Positions 1-10,617 are shown, counted from the stretch's first letter. The stretch is DNA of 64,000 nt from Hydractinia symbiolongicarpus (GCF_029227915.1 NC_079883.1:496001-560000), one strand, 5' to 3'. Notes: generated by a model not told the origin, from the sequence alone. Numbers and translations are program-made.

Positions 1-203
1 AAGAAGTTTAATCGCCAGCAAACGAAAACCCGCGATTTCCCGTAAATCCCGGACTCGGCCCGTATAGTTAAAAGTATACAGAGAAAGTACCCTGCGAATA
101 AACTCATTTCCAGAACGATTTTTTAAATTATTTTTTCACCACTAAAACGCATGACACTTGTAGTTTTCAAAAATGTTTTCATTTTTGATGAGACGCTGAA
201 TAA
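1..203 (+). repeat. Reference monomer used to number positions
   Basis: This is the first complete monomer in an arbitrary phase starting at AAGAAGTTTAATCGCC; the next begin at 204 and 407, giving 203 bp. Layout by monomer position: 10-60, GC-rich with most CpG sites; about 67-95, the variable region around GTATAC, where subtypes differ most; 107-120, CATTTCC followed by AG or CG, then AACGA; 120-140, the T6-AAATTA tract and a TCTTTT or TTTTTT variant; about 140-165, CACCACTAAAACGC then ATGAG or ACGAG; 167-188, the dyad; 189-203, ATGAGACGCTGAATAA. Hand count of a typical copy gives about 38% GC and about 13 CpG. Confidence 0.93.
167..188. other. Conserved 9-bp inverted repeat (dyad), example copy
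   Basis: TCAAAAATG at 167-175 and CATTTTTGA at 180-188 are exact reverse complements separated by TTTT, so they can form a 9-bp stem with a 4-base loop. The dyad is present in most monomers of the window. Named subtypes break it: those reading CAAAAAGG, CAGGAATG or CAAAATG (one A lost), and those with TTTATTTTTG in the right arm. A dyad of this size can be a protein-binding site or a cruciform-forming site in satellites, but function here is inference. Confidence 0.8.
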
Positions 204-252
204 AAGAAGTTTAATCGCCGGCAAATGAAAACCCGCGAATTCCCGTAAATCC

Positions 253-265
253 CGGGCTTGGCCCG
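253..265. other. Subtype-specific GC dyad CGGGC-TTG-GCCCG
   Basis: CGGGC (253-257) and GCCCG (261-265) are perfect complements around a 3-base loop. It occurs in monomers reading CCCGGGCTTGGCCCG or CCCGGGCTTCGCCCG. The more common subtype reads CCCGGACTCGGCCCG at this place, which removes the left arm. The dyad is therefore a diagnostic of a subtype and not a universal element. Confidence 0.7.
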
Positions 266-741
266 TATAGTGGAATATATACGAAGAAATTACCCTGTGA
301 GTAAACTCATTTCCAGAACGATTTTTTAAATTATCTTTTCACCACTAAAACGCATGAGACTTGTAGTTTTCAAAAATGTTTTCATTTTTGATGAGATGCG
401 GAATGAAAGAAGTTTAATCGCCGGCACACGAAAACCCGCGATTTCCCGTAAATCCCGGACTCGGCCCGTATAGTCAAAAGTATACAGAGAAAGTACCCTG
501 CGAATAAACTCATTTCCAGAACGATTTTTTAAATTATCTTTTCACCACTAAAACGCACGAGACTTGTAGGTTTCAAAAATGTTTTCATTTTTGATGAGAC
601 GCTGAGTAAAAGAAGTTTAATCGCCGGCAAACGAAAACTCGCGAATTCCCGTAAATCCAGGACTCGGCCCGTATAGTCAAAAGTACACAAAGAAAATACG
701 CAGGGAGTAAACTCATTTTCAGAACGATTTTTTAAATTATC

Positions 742-1754
742 TTTTCACCACTAAAACGCATGAGACTTGTAGTTTTCAAAAATGTTTTCATTTTTGATGA
801 GACCCTGAATAAAAGAAGTTTAATCGCCGGCAAACGAAAACCCGCGATTTCCCGTAAATCCCGGACTCGGACTGTATAGTCAAAAGTATACAAAGAAAGT
901 ACCCTGCGAGTAAACTCATTTCCAGAACGATTTTTTAAATTATCTTTTCACCACTAAAACGCATGAGACTTGTAGTTTTCAAAAATGTTTTTATTTTTGA
1001 TGAGACGCTGAATAAAAGAAGTTTAATCGCCGGCAAACGATAACCCGCGAATTCTTGTAAATCCCGGACTCGGCCCGTATAGTACAAAGTATACAAAGAA
1101 AGTACTCAGGAAGTAAACTCATTTCCCGAACGATTTATTAAATTATTTTTTCACCACTAAAACGCATGAGACTTGTAGTTTTCAAAAATGTTTTCATTTT
1201 TGATGAGACGCTGAATAAAAGAAGTTTAATCGCCGGCAAACGAAAACCCGTGATTTCCCGTAAATCCCGGACTCGGACGTATAGTCAAAAGTATACAAAG
1301 AAAGTACAGTGCGAGTAAACTCATTTCCAGAACGATTTTTTAAATTATCTTTTCACCACTAAAACGCATGAGACTTGTAATTTTTAAAAATGTTTTCATT
1401 TTTGAAGAGACGCTGAATAAAAGAAGTTTAATCGCCGGCAAACGAAACACGCGATTTCCCGGAAATCCCGGACTCTGCCCGTATAGTCAATAGTATACAA
1501 AGAAAATACCCAGGGAGTAAACTCATTTCCCGAACGATTTTTTAAATTATTTTTTCACCACTAAAACGCCTGAGACTTGTAGTTTTCAAAAATGTTTTCA
1601 TTTTTGATGAGACGCTGAATAAAAGAAGTTTAATCGCCGGCAAACGAAAACCCGCGATTTCCCGTAAATCCCGGACTCGGCCCGTATAGTCAATAGTATA
1701 CAAAGAAAATACCCAGGGAGTAAACTCATTTCCCGAACGATTTTTTAAATTATT
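742..1754 (+). repeat. 5-monomer HOR unit, ~1013 bp
   Basis: Positions 742-1379 recur at 1755-2392 (offset 1013). Shared private variants are GAGACCCTG (801/1814), CTCGGACTGTATAG, AACGATAACCCG, AATTCTTGTAAATCC and CTCGGACGTATAG. The remaining two monomers of this unit, 1380-1754, read ACGCCTGAG and TAGTCAATAGTATAC and are not in the second copy. Confidence 0.82.
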
Positions 1755-2392
1755 TTTTCACCACTAAAACGCATGAGACTTGTAGTTTTCAAAAATGTTT
1801 TCATTTTTGATGAGACCCTGAATAAAAGAAGTTTAATCGCCGGCAAACGAAAACCCGCGATTTCCCGTAAATCCCGGACTCGGACTGTATAGTCAAAAGT
1901 ATACAAAGAAAGTACCCTGCGAGTAAACTCATTTCCAGAACGATTTTTTAAATTATCTTTTCACCACTAAAACGCATGAGACTTGTAGTTTTCAAAAATG
2001 TTTTTATTTTTGATGAGACGCTGAATAAAAGAAGTTTAATCGCCGGCAAACGATAACCCGCGAATTCTTGTAAATCCCGGACTCGGCCCGTATAGTACAA
2101 AGTATACAAAGAAAGTACTCAGGAAGTAAACTCATTTCCCGAACGATTTATTAAATTATTTTTTCACCACTAAAACGCATGAGACTTGTAGTTTTCAAAA
2201 ATGTTTTCATTTTTGATGAGACGCTGAATAAAAGAAGTTTAATCGCCGGCAAACGAAAACCCGTGATTTCCCGTAAATCCCGGACTCGGACGTATAGTCA
2301 AAAGTATACAAAGAAAGTACAGTGCGAGTAAACTCATTTCCAGAACGATTTTTTAAATTATCTTTTCACCACTAAAACGCATGAGACTTGTA
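1755..2392 (+). repeat. Partial second copy of the 742-1754 HOR unit
   Basis: About three monomers matching 742-1379 base for base where inspected, then switching at about 2393 to other variants (GACGCTAAATAAAAG). The switch point lies inside the TTGTAGTTTTCAAAAATG part of the monomer, as at many HOR boundaries here. Confidence 0.8.
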
Positions 2393-2604
2393 GTTTTCAA
2401 AAATGTTTTCATTTTTGATGAGACGCTAAATAAAAGAAGTTTAATCGCCGGCAAACGATAACCCGCGAATTCCCGTAAATCCCGGACTCGGCTCGTATAG
2501 CAAAAAGTATATAAAGAAAGTACCCAGGGAGTAAACTCATTTCCCGAACGATTTTTTAAATTATTTTTTTATCACTAAAACGCCTGAGACTTGTAGTTTT
2601 CAAA
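2393..2604 (+). repeat. Satellite monomer between HOR blocks
   Basis: One ordinary diverged monomer. It has GACGCTAAATAAAAG, AACGATAACCCG, CTCGGCTCGTATAGC and TTTTTATCACTAAAACGCC. No other content is visible. Confidence 0.8.
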
Positions 2605-3619
2605 AATGTTTTTATTTTTGATGAGACGCTGAATAAAAGAAGTTTAATCGCCGGCAAACGAAAACCCGCGTATTCCCGTAAATCCCGGACTCGGCCCGTA
2701 TAGCCAAAAGTATACAAAAAAAGTACCCAGGGAGTAAACTCATTTCCCGAACGATTTTTTAAATTATTTTTTCACCACTAAAACGCATGACACTTGTAGT
2801 TTTCAAAAATGTTTTCATTTTTGATGAGACGCTGAATAAAAGAAGTTTAATCGCCGGCAAACGAAAACCCGCGAATTCCCGTAAATCCCGGGCTTGGCCC
2901 GTATAGTGGAATATATACGAAGAAATTACCCTGTGAGTAAATTCATTTCCAGAACTATTTTTTAAATTATCTTTTCACCACTAAAACGCATGAGACTTGT
3001 AGTTTTCAAAAATGTTTTCATTTTTGATGAGATGCGGAATGAAAGAAGTTTAATCGCCGGCAAACGAAAACCCGCGATTTCCCGTAAATCCCGGACTCGG
3101 CCCGTATAGTCAAAAGTATACAAAGAAAGTAGCCAGGGAGTAAACTCATTTCCCGAACGATTTTTTAAATTATTTTTTCGCCACAAAAACGCATGAGACT
3201 TGTAGTTTTCAAAAATGTTTTCATTTTTGATGAGACGCTTGATGAGAGAGGTTTAATCGCCGGCAAACGAAAACCCGCGAATTCCCGTAAATCCCGGACA
3301 CTGCCCGTATAGCCAGAAGTATACAAAGAAAGTATCCAGGGAGTAAACTCATTTCCAGAAAGATTTTTTAAATTATCTTTTCACCACTAAAACGCATGAG
3401 ACTTGTAGTTTTCAAAAATGTTTTTATTTTTGATGAGACGCTGAATAAAAGATGTTTAATCGCCGGAAACCGAAAACCCGCGATTTCCCGTAAATCCCGG
3501 ACTTGGCCCGTATAGTCAAAAGTATACAAAGAAAGTACCCAGGGAGTAAACTCATTTCCCGAACGATTTTTTAAATTATTTTTTCACCACTAAGACGCAT
3601 GAGACTTGTAGTTTTCAGG
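2605..3619 (+). repeat. 5-monomer HOR, tandem copy 1 (1015 bp)
   Basis: Directly followed by a near-identical copy at 3620-4634. Shared private variants include CCGCGTATTCCCG (2668/3683), CATGACACTTG, TGGAATATATACG (2907/3922), GAACTATTTTTT, GATGCGGAATGAAAG, TTTTTTCGCCACAAAAACG, GACGCTTGATGAGAGAGG, CCGGACACTGCCC and GCCGGAAACCG. The edge at 2605 falls in the CAAAAATG left arm of the dyad. Confidence 0.88.
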
Positions 3620-4634
3620 AATGTTTTTATTTTTGATGAGACGCTGAATAAAAGAAGTTTAATCGCCGGCAAACGAAAACCCGCGTATTCCCGTAAATCC
3701 CGGACTCGGCCCGTATAGCCAAAAGTATACAAAAAAAGTACCCAGGGAGTAAACTCATTTCCCGAACGATTTTTTAAATTATTTTTTCACCACTAAAACG
3801 CATGACACTTGTAGTTTTCAAAAATGTTTTCATTTTTGATGAGACGCTGAATAAAAGAAGTTTAATCGCCGGCAAACGAAAACCCGCGAATTCCCGTAAA
3901 TCCCGGGCTTGGCCCGTATAGTGGAATATATACGAAGAAATTACCCTGTGAGTAAATTCATTTCCAGAACTATTTTTTAAATTATCTTTTCACCACTAAA
4001 ACGCATGAGACTTGTAGTTTTCAAAAATGTTTTCATTTTTGATGAGATGCGGAATGAAAGAAGTTTAATCGCCGGCAAACGAAAACCCGCGATTTCCCGT
4101 AAATCCCGGACTCGGCCCGTATAGTCAAAAGTATACAAAGAAAGTAGCCAGGGAGTAAACTCATTTCCCGAACGATTTTTTAAATTATTTTTTCGCCACA
4201 AAAACGCATGAGACTTGTAGTTTTCAAAAATGTTTTCATTTTTGATGAGACGCTTGATGAGAGAGGTTTAATCGCCGGCAAACGAAAACCCGCGAATTCC
4301 CGTAAATCCCGGACACTGCCCGTATAGCCAGAAGTATACAAAGAAAGTATCCAGGGAGTAAACTCATTTCCAGAAAGATTTTTTAAATTATCTTTTCACC
4401 ACTAAAACGCATGAGACTTGTAGTTTTCAAAAATGTTTTTATTTTTGATGAGACGCTGAATAAAAGATGTTTAATCGCCGGAAACCGAAAACCCGCGATT
4501 TCCCGTAAATCCCGGACTTGGCCCGTATAGTCAAAAGTATACAAAGAAAGTACCCAGGGAGTAAACTCATTTCCCGAACGATTTTTTAAATTATTTTTTC
4601 ACCACTAAGACGCATGAGACTTGTAGTTTTCAGG
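3620..4634 (+). repeat. 5-monomer HOR, tandem copy 2 (1015 bp)
   Basis: Copy of 2605-3619 at a constant offset of 1015. The match ends just past 4634, where this copy reads ATGTTTTCATTTTTG against ATGTTTTTATTTTTG in the first. Apparent near-identity suggests a recent duplication, or an assembly or collapse issue to be tested with long reads. Confidence 0.86.
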
Positions 4635-5072
4635 AATGTTTTCATTTTTGATGAGACGCTTAATGAAAGAAGTTTAATCGCCGGCAAACGAAAACCTGCG
4701 TTTTCCCGTAAATCCCGGGCTTGGCCCGTATAGTCGAGTATATACAAAGAAAGTAGCCTGTGAGTAAACTCATTTCCAGAACGATTTTTTAAATTATCTT
4801 TTCACCACTAAAACGCATGAGACTTGTAGTTTTCAAAAATATTTTCATTTTTGATGAGACGCGGAATAAAAGAAGTTTAATCGCCGGCAAACGAAAACCC
4901 GCGATTTCCCGTAAATCCCGGACTCGGCCCGTATAGGCAAAAGTATACAAAGAAAATACCCAGGGAGTAAACTCATTTCCCGAACGGTTTTTTAAATTAT
5001 TTTTTCACCACTAAAACGTATGAGACTTGTAGTTTTCAAAAATGTGTTCATTTTTGATGAGACGCTGAATAA
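4635..5072 (+). repeat. Diverged monomers between HOR blocks
   Basis: Two monomers with AACCTGCGTTTTCCCG, GTCGAGTATATAC, AAAAATATTTTC, AACGGTTTTTT and AAAATGTGTTC. Nothing but satellite. Confidence 0.8.
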
Positions 5073-5837
5073 AAGAAGTTTAATCGCCAGCAAACGAAAA
5101 CCCGCGATTTCCCGTAAATCCCGGACTCGGCCCGTATAGTTAAAAGTATACAGAGAAAGTACCCTGCGAATAAACTCATTTCCAGAACGATTTTTTAAAT
5201 TATTTTTTCACCACTAAAACGCATGACACTTGTAGTTTTCAAAAATGTTTTCATTTTTGATGAGACGCTGAATAAAAGAAGTTTAATCGCCGGCAAATGA
5301 AAACCCGCGAATTCCCGTAAATCCCGGGCTTGGCCCGTATAGTGGAATATATACGAAGAAATTACCCTGTGAGTAAACTCATTTCCAGAACGATTTTTTA
5401 AATTATCTTTTCACCACTAAAACGCATGAGACTTGTAGTTTTCAAAAATGTTTTCATTTTTGATGAGATGCGGAATGAAAGAAGTTTAATCGCCGGCACA
5501 CGAAAACCCGCGATTTCCCGTAAATCCCGGACTCGGCCCGTATAGTCAAAAGTATACAGAGAAAGTACCCTGCGAATAAACTCATTTCCAGAACGATTTT
5601 TTAAATTATCTTTTCACCACTAAAACGCACGAGACTTGTAGGTTTCAAAAATGTTTTCATTTTTGATGAGACGCTGAGTAAAAGAAGTTTAATCGCCGGC
5701 AAACGAAAACTCGCGAATTCCCGTAAATCCAGGACTCGGCCCGTATAGTCAAAAGTACACAAAGAAAATACGCAGGGAGTAAACTCATTTTCAGAACGAT
5801 TTTTTAAATTATCTTTTCACCACTAAAACGCATGAGA
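5073..5837 (+). repeat. Segmental repeat copy 2 (partner 1-765)
   Basis: See the copy at 1-765. All rare variants listed there reappear here at offset 5072. Downstream of 5838 this copy continues into a monomer with a 38-bp internal duplication, whereas the first copy continues into the 5-monomer HOR at 742. Confidence 0.87.
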
Positions 5838-6400
5838 TTTGTAGTTTTCAAAAATGTTTTCATTTTTGATGAGACGCTGAATAAAAGATGTTTAATCGCC
5901 GGCAAACGAAAACCCGCGATTTCCCGTAAATCCCGGACTCGGCCCGTATAGTCAAAAGTATACGTAAATCCCGGGCTTGGCACGTATATTCGGATGTATA
6001 CAAAGAAAGTACCCTGTGAGTAAACTCATTTCCCGAACGATTTTTTAAATTATTTTTTCACCACTAAAACGCATGAGACTTGTAGTCTTTAAAAATGTTT
6101 TCATTTTTGGTGAGACGCTGAATAAAAGAAGTTTAATCGCCGGCAAACGAAAACCCGCGATTTCCCGTAAATCCCGTGCTTGGCCCGTATAGTCGAGTAC
6201 ATACAAAGAAAGTACCCTGTGAGTAAACTCATTTCCAGAACGATTTTTTAAATTATTTTTTCACAACTAAAACGTATGAGACTTGTAGTTTTCAAAAATG
6301 TTTTCATTTTTGATGAGACGATGAATAAAAGATGTTTAATCGCCGGCCAACGAAAACCCGCGATTTCCCGTAAATCTTGGTCTCGGCCCGTATAGGCAAA
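5540..6400 (+). repeat. Diverged duplicate block, copy 1
   Basis: About four monomers in the same order as 7811-8671, offset 2271 (11 monomers plus 38 bp). Shared features: TACAGAGAAAG, AAATCCAGGACTCGG, the 38-bp insertion, a GGTGAGACG variant, CCGTGCTTGGCCC with GTCGAGTACATAC, AACGTATGAG, GACGATGAATAAAAG and GCCGGCCAACG. Several single-base differences make this older than the other duplications. Confidence 0.75.
5964..6001 (+). repeat. 38-bp internal duplication in a monomer (copy 1)
   Basis: The monomer proceeds normally to the GTATAC palindrome, then repeats from CGTAAATCCCGGGC through GTATATTCGGATGTATAC before going on to AAAGAAAG. The duplicated part corresponds to the CGTAAATCC-to-GTATAC segment of the neighbouring CGGGC subtype. 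The result is a 241-bp monomer. The shared GTATAC at both ends suggests a slip or exchange at that word. Confidence 0.85.
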
Positions 6401-7624
6401 AGTATACAAAGAAAATACCCAGGGAGTAAACTCATTTCCCGAACGATTTTTTAAATTATATTTTCACTACTAAAACGCATGAGACTTGTAGTTTTCAAAA
6501 ATGTTTTCATTTTTGATGAGACGCTTAATGAAAGAGGTTTAATCGCCGGCAAACGAAAACCCGCGATTTCCCGTAAATCCCAGGCTTGGCCCGTATAGTC
6601 GAATGTATACAAAGAAAGTACCCAGGGAGTAAACCCATTTCCAGAAAGATTTTTTAAATTATCTTTTCACCACTAAAACGCATGAGACTTGTAGTTTTCA
6701 AAAATGTTTTTATTTTTGATGAGACGCTGAATAAAAGATGTTCAATCGCCGGAAACCGAAAACCCGCGATTTCCCGTAAATCCCGGACTTGGCCCGTAAA
6801 GTCGAATGTATACAAAGAAAGTACCCAGGGAGTAAACTCATTTCCAGAAAGATTTTTTAAATTATCTTTTCACCACTAAAACGCATGAGACTTGTAGTTT
6901 TCAAAAATGTTTTTATTTTTGATGAGACGCTGAATAAAAGATGTTCAATCGCCGGAAACCGAAAACCCGCGATTTCCCGTAAATCCCGGACTCGGCCCGT
7001 AAAGTCGAATGTATACAAAGAAAGTACCCTGTGAGTAAACTCATTTCCCGAACGATTTTTTGAATTATTTTTTCACCACTAAGACGCATGAGACTTGTAG
7101 TTTTCAGGAATGTTTTCATTTTTGATGAGACGCTGAATAAAAGATGTTTAATCGCCGGAAACCGAAAACCCGCGATTTCCCGTAAATCCCGGACTCGGCC
7201 CGTAAAGTCGAATGTATACAAAGAAAGTACCCTGTGAGTAAACTCATTTCCCGAACGATTTTTTGAATTATTTTTTCACAACTAAGACGCATGAGACTTG
7301 TAGTTTTCAGGAATGTTTTCATTTTTGATGAGACGCTTAATGAAAGAAGTTTAATCGCCGGCAAACGAAAACCCGCGTGTTCCCGTAAATCCCGGGCTTG
7401 GCCCGTATAGTCGAATGTATACAAAGAAAGTACCCTGTGAGTAAACTCATTTCCCGAACGATTTTTTGAATTATTTTTTCACCACTAAAACGCATGAGAC
7501 TTGTAGTTTTCAAAAATGTTTTCATTTTTGATGAGACGCTGAATAAAAGAAGTTTAATCGCCGGCAAACGAAAATCCGCGATTTCCCGTACATCCCGTGT
7601 TTGGCCCGTATAGTCGAGTATATA
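6401..7624 (+). repeat. Locally amplified monomer subtype with GCCGGAAACCG
   Basis: The same subtype stands in three consecutive monomers (GATGTT words at 6737, 6940 and 7143, 203 bp apart), all with GCCGGAAACCG. The third has TTTAATCG where the first two have TTCAATCG. Related copies sit at about 3470 and 4485. This is single-monomer tandem duplication inside a longer array. Monomers around it carry TTCAGGAATG and GACGCTTAATGAAAG. Confidence 0.75.
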
Positions 7625-7810
7625 CAAAGAAAGTAGCCTGTGAGTAAACTCATTTCCAGAACGATTTTTTAAATTATCTTTTCACCACTAAAACGCATGA
7701 GACTTGTAGTTTTCAAAAATGTTTTCATTTTTGATGAGACGCTGAATAAAAGAAGTTTAATCGCCGGCAAACGAAAACCCGCGATTTCCCGTAAATCCCG
7801 GACTCGGCCC
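7625..7810 (+). repeat. Ordinary satellite monomer
   Basis: One monomer linking the GCCGGAAACCG group to the duplicate block at 7811. It begins in a copy with GTCGAGTATATAC and AAAGTAGCCTG just before 7640. No other content is visible. Confidence 0.75.
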
Positions 7811-8671
7811 GTATAGTCAAAAGTATACAGAGAAAGTACCCTGCGAATAAACTCATTTCCAGAACGATTTTTTAAATTATCTTTTCACCACTAAAACGCA
7901 CGAGACTTGTAGTTTTCAAAAATGTTTTCATTTTTGATGAGACGCTGAGTAAAAGAAGTTTAATCGCCGGCAAACGAAAACCCGCGAATTCCCGTAAATC
8001 CAGGACTCGGCCCGTATAGTCAAAAGTATACAAAGAAAATACGCAGGGAGTAAACTCATTTCCAGAACGATTTTTTAAATTATATTTTCACCACTAAAAC
8101 GCATGAGACTTGTAGTTTTCAAAAATGTTTTCATTTTTGATGAGACGCTGAATAAAAGATGTTTAATCGCCGGCAAACGAAAACCCGCGATTTCCCGTAA
8201 ATCCCGGACTCGGCCCGTATAGTCAAAAGTATATGTAAATCCCGGGCTTGGCACGTATATTCGAATGTATACAAAGAAAGTACCCTGTGAGTAAACTCAT
8301 TTCCCGAACGATTTTTTAAATTATTTTTTCACCACTAAAACGCATGAGACTTGTAGTCTTCAAAAATATTTTCATTTTTGGTGAGACGCTGAATAAAAGA
8401 AGTTCAATCGCCGGCAAACGAAAACCCGCGATTTCCCGTAAATCCCGTGCTTGGCCCGTATAGTCGAGTACATACAAAGAAAGTACCCTGTGATTAAACT
8501 CATTTCCAGAACGATTTTTTAAATTATTTTTTCACAACTAAAACGTATGAGACTTGTAGTTTTCAAAAATGTTTTCATTTTTGATGAGACGATGAATAAA
8601 AGATGTTTAGTCGCCGGCCAACGAAAACCCGCGATTTCCCGTAAATCTCGGTCTCGGCCCGTATAGGCAAA
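7811..8671 (+). repeat. Diverged duplicate block, copy 2
   Basis: Partner of 5540-6400 in the same monomer order. It differs at scattered sites, for example TCTCGGTCTCGG here against TCTTGGTCTCGG, AAAAATATTTTC against AAAAATGTTTTC, and GTATATGTAAATC against GTATACGTAAATC. Confidence 0.75.
8235..8272 (+). repeat. 38-bp internal duplication in a monomer (copy 2)
   Basis: Same insertion as at 5964, but the first GTATAC has become GTATAT, so the left palindrome is lost. It lies 2271 bp from the first copy and was copied as part of that block. Confidence 0.83.
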
Positions 8672-10211
8672 AGTATACAAAGAAAATACCCAGGGAGTAA
8701 ACTCATTTCCCGAACGATTTTTTAAATTATTTTTTCACAACTAAAACGAATGAGACTTGTAGTTTTCAAAAATGTTTTCATTTTTGATGAGACGATGAAT
8801 AAAAGATGTTTAATCGCCGGCCAACGAAAACCCGCGATTTCCCGTAAATCTCGGTCTCGGCCCGTATAGTCAAAAGTATACAAAGAAAATACCCAGGGAG
8901 TAAACTGATTTCCGGAACGATTTTTTAAATCATTTTTTCACCACTAAAACGCAAGAGACTTGTAGTTTTCAAAAAAGTTTTTATTTTTGATGAGACGCTG
9001 AATAAAAGAAGTTTAATCGCCGGCAAACAAAAACCCGCAATTTCCTGTAAATCCCGGACACGGCCCGTATAGTCAAAAGTATACGGAGAAAGTACCCTGC
9101 GAATAAAGTCATTTCCAGAACGATTTTTTAAATTATCTTTTCACCACTAAAACGCACGAGACTTGTAGTTTTCAAAAATGTTTTCATTTTTGATGAGACG
9201 CTGAGTAAAAGAAGTTTAATCGCCGGCAAACGAAAACCCGCGAATTCCCGTAAATCCTGGACTCGGCCCATATAGTCAAAAGTATACAAAGAAAATACGC
9301 AGGGATTAAACTCATTTCCAGAACGATTTTTTAAATTATCTTTTCACCACTAAAACGCATGAGACTTGTAGTTTTCAAAAATGTTTTCATTTTTGATGAG
9401 ACGCTGAATGAAAGAAGTTTAATCGCCGGCAAACGAAAACCCGCGATTTCCTGTAAATCCCGGACTCGGCCCGTATAGTCAAAAGTATACAGAGAAAGTA
9501 CCCTGCGAATAAAGTCATTTTCAAAACGATTTTTTAAATTATTTTTTCACCACTAAAACGCACGAGACTTGTAGTTTTCAAAAATGTTTTCATTTTTGAT
9601 GAGACGCTGAGTAAAAGAAGTTTAATCGCCGGCAAACGAAAACCCGTGATTTCCCGTAAATCCCGTGCTTGGCCCGTATAGTCGAGTACATACAAAGAAA
9701 GTACCCTGTGAGTAAACTCATTTCCAGACCGATTTTTTAAATTATCTTTTCACCACTAAAACGCATGAGACTTGTAGTTTTCAAAAATGTTTTCATTTTT
9801 GATGAGACGCGGAATAAAAGAAGTTTAATCGCCGGCAAACGAAAACCCGCGATTTCCCGTAAATCCCAGACTCGGCCCGTATAGTCAAAAGTATACAGAG
9901 AAAGTACCCTGCGAATAAAGTCATTTCCAGAACGATTTTTTAAATTATCTTTTCACCACTAAAACGCACGAGACTTGTAGTTTTCAAAAATGTTTTCATT
10001 TTTGATGAGACGCTGAGTAAAAGAAGTTTAGTCGCCGGCAAACGAAAACCCGCGATTTCCCGTAAATCCCGTGCTTGGCCCGTATAGTCGAGTACATACA
10101 AAGAAAGTACCCTGAGAGTAAACTCATTTCCAGAACGATTTTTTAAATTATCTTTTCACCACTAAAACGCATGAGACTTGTAGTTTTCAAAAATGTTTTC
10201 ATTTTTGATGA
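8672..10211 (+). repeat. Mixed satellite monomers
   Basis: Monomers of several subtypes. The GACGATG/GCCGGCCAACG/TCTCGGTCTCGG monomer of 8590-8670 is duplicated one monomer later (about 8790-8875). Further on, GAATAAAGTCATTTCC, CACGAGACTTG with GCTGAGTAAAAG, and CCGTGCTTGGCCC with GTCGAGTACATAC recur at roughly 400-bp spacing (9665 and 10072 for the last). No gene or foreign sequence. Confidence 0.78.
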
Positions 10212-10617
10212 GACGCGGAATAAAAGAAGTTTAATCGCCGGCAAACGAAAACCCGCGATTTCCCGTAAATCACGGACTCGGCCCGTATAGGCAAAAGTAT
10301 ACAAAGAAAATACCCAGGGAGTAAACTCATTTCCCGAACGATTTTTTAAATTATTTTTTCACCACTAAAACGCATGAGACTTGTAATTTTCAAAAATGTT
10401 TTCATTTTTGATGAGACGCGGAATAAAAGAAGTTTAATCGCCGGCAAACGAAAACCCGCGATTTCCCGTAAATCACGGACTCGGCCCGTATAGGCAAAAG
10501 TATACAAAGAAAATACCCAGGGAGTAAACTCATTTCCCGAACGATTTTTTAAATTATTTTTTCACCACTAAAACGCATGAGACTTGTAATTTTCAAAAAT
10601 GTTTTCATTTTTGATGA
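10212..10617 (+). repeat. Tandem pair of identical-looking monomers
   Basis: Two consecutive 203-bp monomers beginning at GACGCGG (10212 and 10415) agree by eye apart from TTGTAGTTTT against TTGTAATTTT at the far left edge. Both have AAATCACGGACTCGG, TATAGGCAAAAG and TTGTAATTTTC. Confidence 0.8.

Larger units (their letters stand above)
1..765 (+). repeat. Segmental repeat copy 1 (partner 5073-5837)
   Basis: This stretch matches 5073-5837 with no difference seen by eye, at a fixed offset of 5072 bp (25 monomers less 3 bases). Shared rare variants include GCCAGC at 15, CATGACACTTG near 151, GGCAAATG near 221, TGGAATATATACG at 271, GCCGGCACACG near 421, TGTAGGTTTC near 566 and AAGTACACAAAG near 680. 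The first clear mismatch is at 766/5838. The left edge is cut by the window, so the true copy may be longer. Confidence 0.88.

Noticed and set aside
176-190. Rho-independent terminator at the dyad
   Set aside because: The stem is A/T-rich with no GC core, no T run follows on either strand in the required place, and a tandem array of this size points to a eukaryote.
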